A DNA stretch of 64,000 nt from Amphibalanus amphitrite (taxonomy: Eukaryota > Arthropoda > Thecostraca > Balanomorpha > Balanidae), in the NCBI RefSeq assembly GCF_019059575.1, contig NW_024883454.1, forward strand, positions 1-64,000. The letters run 5' to 3'. The notes beneath the pieces were generated by a model that worked only from the letters and a program-made list of their open reading frames with translations, was not told the origin of the DNA and searched no databases. Shown here piece by piece: positions 47,201 through 57,343 of the stretch (within the stretch, counting starts at the first letter, position 1; each line of letters starts with the position of its first letter). The position numbers were made by a program, and so were the translations under genes.

Positions 47201-50200
47201 CGGGTGAGTGAATGAGGGAGTGAGTGAATGAGGGAGTGAGTGAATGAGGGAGTGAGTGAATGAGTGAGTGAGTGAAAAAGCGATTCAAAAAGTAAGTGAA
47301 AGAGTGAGTCAGTGAGAAGATTGTGAATGGATGTGTGCAAAGCGCAAAGGGAACAAGAATCTATGCGCTAAGTACGTAGGTAAGTGGTGTCATTTTTTAT
47401 ACAGACGGTCAGGCCCCAGGCCGCAAGCTTCTTAGCGAAGCCGGTGTCGGGATAACCAGAACGTCCTATAACGTCTTTATGATCATAATAGCCATGGCCC
47501 ATGAGTCGGTGTTTGACATTGAAGGCGCTCAGACCGCACCGCTGGGGAATCTGTGCACGTTTGCCGCGTTCCTAGCAGCCGGGTGCAGTGTGCACGCACC
47601 CAACCAGCCTACAGACAGATAGCCCCGCTGCCAGGGCGGGGAGGGGGTGGGGTGGCCGCACATGTTTTAACGACACTGACGGCGGCGCCGTGGTCACTAC
47701 TGCGTGACGCGACGCGGCCTTTCCTGTGCGCCGAGGGCTTTCGAAAGTGTCCGTAAGGACAACCGGTCGGCACTCGGGTGCGGTTTTTCCGCAGGAGCAG
47801 GAATGCCGGGTCCACGGTAGCACCGGTGATTGATATATATACAGCTCGGTACGATACAGTGCCAAGGCAGGCGGTACCTGGTACGGCCCTATACGTTCCA
47901 CCGGCAGCTGTAGAGCTACAGCACTCTGATGCTCTGTAAAGTATACGCTCCGCTCGTTTTCGATCCGTCTATAGCAGTATATTCCAACGAATACTTGCAT
48001 GAATCTTGGTGCTCTATTGTTATGAAAGCTCAAAGCTTACCTGTTACCAAGCTTTGGATCGGGCAAAAGTAGCTGCGCATACAACATAAAACATTTTATA
48101 TTTATCGGTAGTGTACCAATGCCGAGTAGCTGCCAATAATCCTGTTCGCGAGAGACTCGGCCTGTTACAGCCCCGACAGAGCCTGTTTACAGAGCCCCCG
48201 ATACCGGTCTAGACGGCCCGCCACCGTCACGCCGCGTGGCACGGCTCCCCGGTCAGTGACTTCCTACCGTCCCTCCGTCCAGCACTGCCCAAACTCTGCC
48301 GAGCAACACGGAACCGGTCGGCGACCGCATCAGACAACAGACGAATAAAGAACTGGGCTCCACTTTATCATGGTATGGTACATCACTGCTAATAGATCAG
48401 GGTTCATTAAACCGGTTTGAATAGTGTCGCTTTAGCGACAGTCGTGCATGCTTTTTCAGGACACATTACTACGGTCTCAAACGGCAGTGGAAGCGAGGTG
48501 GGGGTACGTGAGGAATTAACAGAGATAGGGAGTCCTTCAAGGTTAAGCCATTTTAAATCCAACTGTGTGCTGCAGGCGATCCTGCATCAATACGTCAGCG
48601 AGCATTTGATGCTTGGTAGAATGGATGACGCTACCCATAAAAAGACCGCACGTCAATCGGCCAAGCGGTTGCTGAGGCGAGGACCCTCAAAAGCTCTCAG
48701 AAGTGCGACCACGGACGGCCGTCGGACCATCTTGGACTGACCGGCCGGCCGCTCATTATCAGGATTTTCCGTAAAGCAAAGTAACACCGCTTCCCGCTCA
48801 CTCGTGGATAATACACGTCAAAACTCAAGCCGGAACCTGCATTTCCCCTCGCCGTACAGCGAGGGGATTCACGTCCCTGAGAGTTTTGTCGAATGTTTAA
48901 AAACCGATGACGTATTTAACGACGCGTCTCAGCACATGTTCCGAAAATCTCGCTTTCGGGTCACAAGGCCCCATCACGTCAAAGGACCTACCTCAAGAAG
49001 AAAATAAATTATCGTCCCAGCTAGATTGTTCTACAAATTTCAGGGACCGATGAAAGTGACATGATGCATCGATACGGAGCGATCGATGAACAATACGGCT
49101 TTTTCCGGTCAGGTCATGACCTTGATATAACATCATACTGTCAACTTAATTTTAAATGATCAGCCCAAGATTACTACAACATATCAGCCTACAATCAGCC
49201 TACAAATATTTTTGACACGACTCCGGAGTCCGGACTCAACGAGAAGAACACAGTCTGCTAGTAATATCAATGTCGTACTAGCCTCGAATCGAATGTAGTA
49301 AAAAAAAGTAATATCCATTCTGGCGGTGCTTGACTGATAGTCACTATTGCGAGGGGCTTTAAAAAAAAGCAATCTTATGCTTTACCCGGGACATTTGTAC
49401 CTCGAGTTATGAACGTATTAGCCGAAGAACGTCAAAATAGGGGAAGATCACCTTAGATGACCCTTGATAACCTAAACTTTGAACTAACCTAAAAATTTGT
49501 AGAAACGAAGGGCTTGACCAGCAATGTAGTTGCTAAATGAAGGACTGAGCAGTGTGGTGGTAGCCAGCGGGCTGACTTGCGCGAAAGTATACGGAGGAAG
49601 GGCTGACCTGTGCGGCAGTAGCCAAAGGACTGACCCATACAGTAGTAGCCATACTGACCTCCGCGGTAGTAGCCAAAGGACTGACCCCTGCCTGCAGTGG
49701 TAGCTCTGCCGTACTGACCTGCGCGGTAGTAGCCGAAGGTGCAGCGGCGCGTCGGCCGTCGCAGTGACAGCCAGATGGCGAACATGGAGAGCAGGAAGCT
49801 GCCGAAGTCGCTGAGCAGGTGGGCGGCGTCCGACATCACCGCCAGGCTGTTGGCCAGGTAGCCGCCCAGCCACTCGCCCGCCTGTCATGCCGGGCACACG
49901 TTCAGCCCCCGGGCAGCCACTAGGGGGTCGCGCCGATACTCCGCCAAAACACATCTCGATTAAAATGAAATGCTAATAAGTAAGTAAAAAGATGCATTGT
50001 GGAGAAATGATGAGAAAATGGTTTAGTGTCTGTGGTCAAGGATGTAGCAAATGGATATCAATACACCTAAAACCAGAACTTCGGAGTTCTTTGGTAGCAT
50101 TGCTAGGCGATCCAAGTCCTGCAGGGCAATGTCAGAAAGGTGCGCCCATCTGTCAATTTTCTTGAACTTATTTGTCATTTGAAAACTGTGACTGTAAATC

Positions 50201-53200
50201 TTTACAACTTTTGTCTTCTGAATATAATAATAAGACACAACTGAAACTAGTCATAATATGAAGTGAATTCTAAACCTCGCCCGTATAGGGCGGGGGGTTG
50301 AACAACCCCTCCCCCCCTTCGGTTTTTCGCGAATAACTCCGTAAAAAGCGGCCGATCGCGACGAAACTTTCAGTACCCTAGAGTTGATCAATTTTACACC
50401 GACCCTGAAAATTTCATGACCCTGACCCAAAGGGCCTTTGACCTGTGACCTCGTTTCCGAGATCATGTTTGGCCGGAATCGCGATTCGGCGTATGTCGGC
50501 TCGCATTAGCCGCGCGTTTGCTGTCTTTTCGGGGTTTCAAGCGTTCAAAACATGTGAAATGATGTTGGTCCCATGCATTAAGGGTGGGTGTCAAGGTCAC
50601 TTGAAGGTCAGGTCAGGTCATTGACCTTTGATGACCTCGGTTCACTTTTTCGAGTTTTACATGTTTCTAGGTCAGTTTTTTTAGCTGAATTCGAATTTAG
50701 CAACCATATGAACATTTACGTAGTCTTGTTGCCTTCGTAAAATGTTACGAAGCTGTCAGAGGCGGTTGACACCTACTACGAATACTCGGCAGGACCCCTA
50801 CTGGTTGACCTGACCTGACCCGACCTGGCCTAAATGCATAATGACATCATCTGTGATCAAAACTAGCATGATATTCGTGATCAGCACCCCGAAAAAACAT
50901 AGCAGCCAGTAGCCACTCTTAACGACGTTCTAACAGGTCCCGATTTTCCCGACTTTTTGGGTCATTGACCTGACCTGAAAGGCCAGCCGATGACCTAACT
51001 AGAGATGGCAAAAGATGAAAATTTTGGGAACCAGACTCGAACCAGACCCGGCTGGACCTTTCTGGAACCAGTCGGACCCGGTCTTAGTTGGAATCGGAAC
51101 CAGTTGGACCCGTTCCCCAAAAGTCAATTAATACAAACTACTTGTAGGTATCATTAGTTGCATCATGTAAAACAGCCTATTTCCAATTGGGAATACTCAT
51201 GAGCTACTGTGTGCAAATAAACATTCACTTAATTCACTTCATATTTGCAATAATGTGTAGTGTGCAAGATGTATAGTTTATGGTAGGACCCGGTTGGACC
51301 AGTCATAAAATTTCCAGGAACCGGTCTGGACCCATATGGGTCCAGACTGGTTCTTTGGACCGGGTCCTCGGGTCCACATTTTGCCACCTCTAGACCTAAC
51401 CCCTTAACCCTATTAGTGGCAGGCTCCTGGCTACCCCTATTAGTGGCAGGGGGGGGGGCTGTTTACGACCCCCCCCTTGATATCTCGAGATCTAACAGGC
51501 CGATTTTCAAAATTCAAACGGCATTCGATTCCGCTGAACGTGATCTACATTTCTAAAAAATAAAAATTAAAAAATGTCAATAGGGGGGGTAGAGGGGGGT
51601 AAAAACGGGTAAATTGCAGATACATTTTAGACTGTTTATCACGGCCAGGTTTCTGAACCAATCTTAACGCAACTTTTGCCGATCGATAGAGAATGAACCA
51701 GGAATTCACATAGATTCTAAAAATATGCATTTTCAAAAATCATAGGCGGATACAGATAATTGAGATTGGGGGTACACAAAAAGTATAGTAAATAAGGTTT
51801 TTGTTGGTACTGTTTCTAAAAAGGGTGGTAATGGTCTTGTTATGTTACAATTTTCTTATGAGAGAACGACTACAATTGTATTGGTCATGCATAGGCGGTG
51901 TCAGGGCACCTATGTTGGGAGGTAAAACATAACCCCCCTTTTTGGACGCCTGGATCCGCCTATTACAGCAAAAACGTGTCAAAAGAGGATGCACAATAAC
52001 TTTGTCAATGTTATCACATGATACCTTTCATTCACTGTTCGTAAAACTGGTGCAGCATCGTGATCTTCGCCCAAATGACTCGCTTTACGAATAGGACCCC
52101 CAATTCCCAGTGCTCTGGAGCCGCCCCTGGTAAAGTTATGAACTTGAAATTTTCAGGGAATGTGCCCAATTTAGTTTTAGGAAAAGTCAGAAAATTTCAG
52201 CATCGTAGCTTCAGCGGTTTCGGAGATATTCCCGAAAAACCTGAGGGGTGGATGAAAACAACCCCCCCCCTGCCACTAATAGGGTTAAAATTGGGTGTCA
52301 TCGGCTTCCTCTCGTTACGGGCAGCACGCTCGTTTTTTATCGCGAAGCTCTAGCTCGATCAGGGGCGAAATGGCAAGGGGGGCCTTAGCTGGAAAAACAC
52401 CAATACGCGCGAGGGTTAATTTAACCCTCGCCGGCCAAGGGGGGCGGGTACCGCCTTCCCCCCCCCCCCCCCCCCCTCCATAGGTTTTTTTCGCAATAGC
52501 TCCGAACACGCTGGTGACAGAGAGTTGAAACTTGGCATAGCTGACCTTTGATTAAAGCCGGACCTTTTGACATCAACCGCATTTTCAGGTCAGGTCAGGT
52601 CACTGACCTATGACGTCATAAGTGAACCTCTGCACGGTCTTCAGATGTCGCTACTTCGCAACGCCCTCTCTGCCAGAGGAGCTGTCACAGGGAAATGAAA
52701 CTTTCAGGATCTAGTATTCATTACGAGTCTCACAACTTGTATATCTCAGACTTTTCCTAAAGGTCATATGAGGTCAGATCATTTTCGTGACCTCACCATT
52801 ACAAGTCAATGGGGAAAAATGAAAACTGCTATTCTGGCGCCGGGAACGATCTCCAACTATCTCAAGCACACAGAATCGTGATTTGATGTACTCCTTGCAG
52901 GGTTCAATGCGTCACTTTTGCAATATTAGGGTCATATTAGTTTTTTGTCAATAACTCCATATCAAATTGAGCTAGCGAGTCGGGAAAGCCAGCAATGGCC
53001 TCAGGAAGACCTGCCGAACCGAATGATATGCGACATGACCTCCCTCAACCAAGTTCGTGACCGGGGGGCGCTGACCTGACCGTGACCTGAGGTCAACACC
53101 CAATGTTGACCTCACCCAAACAAAAAGTATATCATTAGACGCACATGAGCGAGGCGAACACGATGCTGCCAAAATCGCGGGGCTCTGCGGCCGTTTTTTG

Positions 53201-54720
53201 GCGAAGTTATTCACCAAAAACGGAACTGTACCTTGGGGCACTTGACCTGACCTCAGAGGTCACCAGTTGACATAGGACCTTAAAATCGGGTATCAATCTC
53301 TGCGTGTCGTAACGACGCACACGCTCTTTTTTCCGCGACGCGCTAGCTCCACCAGGGGCGAAACGGTGAGGGGGGTCGTACCCCTTCCCCCCCCCCTCGG
53401 CCGGCGCGTATGTGGAAAACCAATAGGTCCGGCGAGGGTTAAGTGTGTGAAAAACAAAATGCAGGACTTATTTCAAGACTGGACACATTTATCAGTAATC
53501 TCAATAAGTCATTGATCCAGGTAGGAGCTTGTGGGTGGCCCAAACAGTCAACATCCATAATACATCATTATGAATTGTTTAACACATTTTTGGAACAATG
53601 CTTTTAAATGCATTTCAAGTAATCTTGTTCTACTGAAGTTTGATACACCCAATCTACAAAGTTACATTACAACAACTCTCTGAAACTGTGAAAGACCCAT
53701 AAGTTACCTACATTGAAACACAACCCCCTGAAACTGGTGCAAAGGAAGTTGATGCAGTTCATCTACACAGCTTTGTTTGCTGGATGCCAACACAAACTGC
53801 TTAGCAGTGCCACCTGGAATTGCCAGCAAGATAACTTCAAAATCATCAAGGAACATAACAGTAGCACCCAGTTGTTTCCCAGCCCTCCCCCATACAACTT
53901 GCATGCCTACATACTACATAGTTATGTAAATGTCATATCCAGCAATTTGTCATAAGGGTCATCTGAGGTTGGGTCTGCCACATGGCCCAACTCCAAATAA
54001 TTTAGAATAGGAAATGAGCTATTGCTCACCATGAACAGGAAACAGAAGCAAGAGGTGACAGCAAGCCTGAGCAAGGCCTCTCTCCTTGAAGTGTCGGCAG
54101 GTGGTGTTGGCCCATGACAATGGGTCTGTTCAAAGCTGTGGTCAAGCTCTCTGACAGGACCATCCTCCTGAAAAACAAAAGGTCATATCAATAAAATAGG
54201 TCAATCAAACCATTAAGTACATAGGTAGGTACTCAGTTCTGTTCAGGTTATCTGATAGAATCAGAATGAGAAAATGCACTTGCAGAGCTTGACAGTAATT
54301 GGTTGAATGGACAGCCAGACAAGTATAAAGATGAGATTCATAGAATAAATTTACCTACTTCAGTTATTAGATCATCTATGAAGGACTCAACAAAGCTGTT
54401 TGTGCAGGAGCGTATCAATATTGAATTATTGATCTACTAACCTGAGCAAGTGCCTGATAGCCATTCCTTCTGGAGACATAACCATTTGTGTATTGCTCAC
54501 TTCCATTGTCCATACCTAATTCATTATGAGTACACATAGGCTTTGAGAATAGCTGACATGCATTACACATTCTTGCTCGTCCCTGCATAACTCGCACATC
54601 CTGATCATCTAGAGGCATTGCTACTCTTGATGAAGAAAAATCTAGAATTGGATCATCATCAGATAAGCTGGTACCATTTCTTTCTTCATTTCTTAGTCCC
54701 TCAAATGCACTGATGCTCAT
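41230..54720 (-). CDS. SLC30A2-like: ZnT2-like zinc transporter (SLC30 / cation diffusion facilitator)
   Basis: This Zn2+/H+ antiporter loads zinc into vesicles. The exons are 54720-54442, 54167-54030, 49881-49719, 46866-46713, 43398-43185, 42785-42655, 41832-41723 and 41393-41230. All junctions are GT-AG and in phase (0,0,1,2,0,2,1), coding for 450 aa. The start ATG at 54720 opens exon 1 directly. TM1 is split between exons 2 and 3 ([22 protein letters not shown]). The zinc site of TM2 is [11 protein letters not shown], with the TM5 partner at HVLGDLIQS, forming the His/Asp tetrahedral site of the family. Between TM4 and TM5 is a His-rich loop, [21 protein letters not shown]. The C-terminal domain has HDLNIWSL and ends in the ZnT2/3/4/8 signature CEACQG. 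A ZnT3, ZnT4 or ZnT8 orthologue is possible. Confidence 0.93.
41935..41987 (-). repeat. Duplicated acceptor of zinc-transporter exon 7
   Basis: On the minus strand, GCTCCCTGTCTGTCC(TG)CAG followed by CGCGGTGCTCTGTGACCT copies the true acceptor at 41832 and the first 18 or more exon bases. The copy lies about 110 bp upstream in the intron. Confidence 0.75.
42512..42662 (-). repeat. Repeat array copying the exon 6 donor
   Basis: The exon end GACTCAGTCCAGTACAG|GTACGG recurs as GACTCAGTCCAATACAG|GTACG near 42515-42536. A CTAGTACAG|GTACGG copy lies near 42577-42592. GTACAGTACAG microsatellite text fills the gaps. Confidence 0.7.
43400..43559 (-). repeat. Minisatellite at the exon 5 acceptor (right part)
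   Basis: On the plus strand, units of about 40 bp (CAGCGGCGGCGGCCGGCGTCAG plus GACACGATACA or TAGACATACACCAACCATAG) start right at the polypyrimidine tract of exon 5. The array is interrupted by a hAT MITE and resumes at 45603-45835. Confidence 0.7.
43560..45602. mobile_element. hAT-like non-autonomous element J
   Basis: The ends CACTGGCGGTC and GACCGCCAGTG are flanked by the exact 8-bp duplication ACATACAC (43552-43559 and 45603-45610). The CAGTGGCGG-type end is common among hAT elements. Additional CAGTGGCGGTC copies lie at about 44096 and 44335, so an older nested copy is possible. No transposase is visible. Confidence 0.8.
44290..44815. repeat. Degenerate tandem repeat inside element J
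   Basis: A diverged unit of about 28 bp built around 'CTGGCCTCTGAGGGCCC(C)ACA' repeats roughly eighteen times. Confidence 0.6.
45603..45838 (-). repeat. Minisatellite at the exon 5 acceptor (left part)
   Basis: This continues the array at 43400-43559. Two units contain ACATACACCAACCATAGCGG, and four contain GGCGTCAGATGGGACACGAT-type text. It lies in the zinc-transporter intron. Sequence from 45840 to 46700 shows nothing recognisable. Confidence 0.7.
46858..47045 (-). repeat. Triplicated acceptor region of exon 4
   Basis: A unit of 65-75 bp, containing GACGGTCAATGA and the acceptor plus exon start (minus strand CAG|AGGTGCTGGGCGCC), occurs three times. The middle copy keeps CACACAG|AGGTGCTGAGCACC, and the outermost is diverged. 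Confidence 0.7.
47155..47290. repeat. GAGTGAATGAGG(GAGT) minisatellite
   Basis: About eight copies of a 16-bp unit, GAGTGAATGAGGGAGT, with edge degeneration. Confidence 0.75.
47300..49500. other. Intronic DNA of the zinc-transporter gene, unassigned
   Basis: A 107-aa ORF at 48417-48740 lacks family features and begins at a non-ATG codon. Sequence at 49030-49140 resembles the interior of element F in reverse ('gtcaggtcatgacctt' and the GATCCGTATCG-like core), so a small TTAA-family relic is likely. Confidence 0.35.
49540..49725 (-). repeat. Repeat array copying the exon 3 donor
   Basis: Downstream of the true donor (CGCGCAG|GTCAGTAC, 49719/49718) the unit TTTGGCTACTACCGCGxAG|GTCAGT is repeated about five times with increasing decay. 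Several copies keep AG|GTCAG. The array stays open in the exon's frame for about 75 codons. Confidence 0.75.
51000..51392. mobile_element. hAT-like MITE N
   Basis: The ends TAGAGATGGCAAAA and TTTTGCCACCTCTA are flanked by the exact 8-bp duplication GACCTAAC (50992-50999 and 51393-51400). Internally it repeats GGAACCAG..GGACCCGG words and has the palindrome GGACCCATATGGGTCC. Confidence 0.85.
51408..52284 (+). mobile_element. TTAA-family element M
   Basis: TTAA lies at 51404-51407 and 52285-52288. Termini CCCTATTAGTGGCAGG and CCTGCCACTAATAGGG are exact inverted repeats. A second CCCCTATTAGTGGCAGG copy lies 15 bp inward on the left only, leading into a G-run/C-run hairpin. The element is 877 bp without a convincing ORF. 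Confidence 0.85.
52425..53438 (-). mobile_element. TTAA-family element L
   Basis: TTAA lies at 52421-52424 and 53439-53442. The ends are CCCTCGCCGGCC and (inverted) CCCTCGCCGGACC. The extra cassette copy (GCGCCGGCCGAGGGG) is at the right, so the element is inverted. Rich in AGGTCA/TGACCT (52590-53280). Its right end is closely related to the segment in the inverted arms at about 55950-56110 and 62690-62855. Confidence 0.8.
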
Positions 54721-54986
54721 ACTGCAATAAATGCAGCATCGAAATTAGCAGATAAACTTTCAAGCTGTCACAACAAGGGTGACCAGCGTTTAGCAAGAAC
54801 GATCAAAACGATTGTTAATTGTAAGCTGTAGCTTGGCCGTAGCACAAGCACTGCAGCAAGAATTGTGACACGATTCCCGAATGAAATGAGATATCCACAT
54901 CCATCGAATGGTCGAAAAGCTGTACGCTAATCCATATTGATGTCTCCGTCTCCAATATTAGAAATCGTGCGAAGACGACCGTAACC
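54721..54986 (-). promoter_or_regulatory. Presumptive zinc-transporter promoter/5' UTR
   Basis: Only 266 bp separate the ATG from the inverted-repeat arm at 54987. No TATA box or metal-response element was identified by eye. Confidence 0.3.
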
Positions 54987-54994
54987 GGACAAAT

Positions 54995-55560
54995 CTTCGT
55001 ATGGCAATTCTTCGTCGCGCAATTCCTCGTCCGCATTTCTTCGTCCGCAAATCTTCGTCGGCGCATTTATTCGTGTCGCATAACTTCGTCTCGCATTTCT
55101 TCGTAAGTGCAAATATTCGTAGCGCATTTTTTCGTATCCGCATTTCTTCGTACGCGCATTTCTTCGTCAAGCATTTTTTCGTCCACGCATTTCTTCGTCT
55201 ATGCAAATCTTCGTCCGCATTTCTTCGTCCACGCAAATCTTCGTCTGCGCATATCTTCGTCCGCAAATCTTCGTCTCCGCAAATCTTCGTCCGCAAATCT
55301 TCGTCCGCATTTTTTCGTCCACGCATTTCTTCGTCTACGCAAATCTTCGTCCGCATTTCTTCGTCCACGCAAATCTTCGTCCCGGCAAATCTTCGTCCGC
55401 AAATCTTCGTCCGCAAATCTTCGTCCGCATTTTTCGTCCACACATTTCTTTGTCCACGCAAATCTTCGTCCGCAAATCTTTGTCTGCGCATATTTTCGTC
55501 CGCAAACCTTTGTCTCCGCTATCTTCGTCTCCGCAAACATTCGTCCACAAATGTGGTTCA
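54995..55560 (+). repeat. 14-bp tandem array (CGCAAATCTTCGTC)
   Basis: About forty imperfect units, CGCAAATCTTCGTC or CGCATTTCTTCGTC, 12-15 bp long. The unit lacks stop codons in several frames and its length is not a multiple of three, so long spurious ORFs run through it on both strands. Confidence 0.9.
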
Positions 55561-55775
55561 ATAAAACCATGAAGAAATATCAGACCATCAAGTGATTGAC
55601 GAATTTAATGCATGGAATGGATGATCGAAACTTTTGATGTCAGGTAGATGAGGCCTGTCAGGTGAAGCTATTGTATTTGGGAGCCGAGAATTGAAACATT
55701 CCATATCATTTGTGTCCCGGACATTCTTTTTTTGCGGTCGATGAATGACAATATAATCTCTTGTACCCTCGCCGG

Positions 55776-55938
55776 CATAGGCGGCGGAACGGGGAGGGCG
55801 TCGGCCACCGGGGCACCGTTCCCCTCTTTAATTTTGGCCTTTTAACAGTAGCCCTATGGGCGTTGCATGGAAAGAATGGGACTAAAAGTCGGCAGTGCCG
55901 TGCCCCCCCCCCTAATTGAAGGTGTTCCGCCGCTACTG
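55776..55938. mobile_element. hAT-like MITE, family H, in the left arm
   Basis: CATAGGCGGCGGAAC...CCGCCGCTACTG is flanked by the 8-bp duplication CTCGCCGG (55768-55775 and 55939-55946). It interrupts the terminus of an L-like element. Confidence 0.8.
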
Positions 55939-56363
55939 CTCGCCGGACCTATTTGTTTTCTACATACACACCGGCCGAGGGGGGGGGGGCGGGTACGACC
56001 CCCCCCCCCCATCGCCGTTTTGCCACTGGTGGAGCTAGCGCGTCGCGGAAAAAAAACGAGCGTGTGCGCCGTTACGAGACGCAGAGGTTAATACCCGATT
56101 TTAAGGCCTTCTAGGTCAGGGGTCGGCTTACGGCCCGCGGGCTGGATCCGGCCAGGAGGGTGACGGTTGGATCCGGTCCGCGACCATCTGACGTCCGGCC
56201 CGCGCAAGTTTTGTCTAGAAGTAGAATTAGACAAAAAACACCCGCAAATGGTGTTTATAAACTCATGAAGTGTGCGAAGGAAGAACTATTGTGCCAAAGC
56301 ACATTTAAGTCACTTTTATATCGGAGTCGATTTCTGAAGGAACCGCGGGCCGGAACACGACGT

Positions 56364-57343
56364 TGTCGTACTGGCGCTGTGGGTAGCGCGTGGCTGGACG
56401 GACGGTCTGTGACAATCTATTGATCTGTGGCTGATCTATTAGAGTGTCCGTCCGAGAGCCGTACGACGGCTGACACAGCCTGGAGGTCGCGAACTGGTGT
56501 GGTAACCGTTACGCCCGCCTGGGACGCCCGAGTCGGTACGGCACTTGCGGTGTCGTAACCGGATCGGCGGGAACCAGCAGAACGCTGTTGGACCGGCGGT
56601 GAAAGTCGGAACCGAGCACTCGCCCACCAGTGGGGCGTCTGGTCGAGCAGGTCTACCCGCTAAGGCAGCCTGAGCACGAACCAGTGGCAGGGTCCGATCA
56701 ATGACCGTGGTCCGACCAGGGTGTCAGCGCAAGGGCCAGTCAGAGGCGTCTTTAAGGGCGCAGAAGCCCACCTCGGTCGACTGTGGCCGGTGCAACCTAG
56801 TCAGGTCGTTTGTGTGAATCTCCGTGTTCTTCCTTCGCCTCAGAGTAGCCGCTCTTCTCCAAATGCCCGAGCCGTTTTCTATGTGTATTTGTCTTGTAGC
56901 GAACAGCAGAGTCGAGACACGAATTGACAATGTCGCCGAAAACCGCGGTCACATGCTGGCCGTTCCTAGTACTACCAATATGCCCGCAGGCGCGGCGAGA
57001 GACAAGCTTAACGTATGAGTCACCGTCCGGCTGCCGGGAGAGCCCCTACCGCGACCTTTGCTCACAGTCATGACGTCACGACAATGGGCTCCTAAACGTA
57101 CGGGCAGCGGCCGCCTCAGGGGTGCCGCCGTGACCTTTGCACGACACGTTCTATAGCGTATGGCACAGCGGTTACTAGGAAGGTTGAGGCCAGCGGCAGG
57201 CCGGTTTACAAATAACAAACAAACTTGACGCGCAATTGGCAACAGGTAACAGATTGATTAATAAAGCGGTGACAATATAAATAAAAATGACAACATGAAA
57301 TGACAAATCGCATAGATGACAAATCGCGTAGATGATCCCTACA
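56364..57343 (-). repeat. 3' LTR of the Gypsy element
   Basis: This is 980 bp and starts TGTAGGG on the element strand. The pol stop codon (57341-57339) lies inside its first bases. Confidence 0.93.

Larger units (their letters stand above)
50274..52415 (-). mobile_element. TTAA-family element K with nested hAT and TTAA insertions
   Basis: The left end (C)CTCGCCCGTATAGGGCGGGG lies after a mutated target (CTAA). The right end is ...CGCGCGAGGG before TTAA (52416-52419). A G-run/TTGAACAA/C-run hairpin sits near the left end. Its right-end text parallels element L. Elements N (51000-51392) and M (51408-52284) sit inside. Confidence 0.6.
54987..56204 (+). repeat. Left arm of a large inverted repeat (foldback-like)
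   Basis: This pairs with 62599-63861 in reverse orientation. From outside in it holds: a 14-bp tandem array (to about 55560); about 200 bp of linker; a hAT MITE of family H (55776-55938, target CTCGCCGG); an L-like TTAA-element end; and a hAT-type end, CAGGGGTCGGC (56117). The arms differ by substitutions, poly-C lengths and about 45 bp of array, so they are not a simple assembly copy. Confidence 0.85.

Noticed and set aside
48417..48740. 107-aa ORF in the zinc-transporter intron
   Set aside because: Non-ATG start, no recognisable motif, next to transposon-like text.
54995..55560. Possible CRISPR-like array
   Set aside because: Contiguous 14-bp repeats without unique spacers, in a eukaryotic genome.
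54958..55595. Long ORFs on both strands through the 14-bp array (also 63236-63935)
   Set aside because: The unit lacks stop codons and its length is not a multiple of three, so open frames appear in most phases. Their products are pure repeats.
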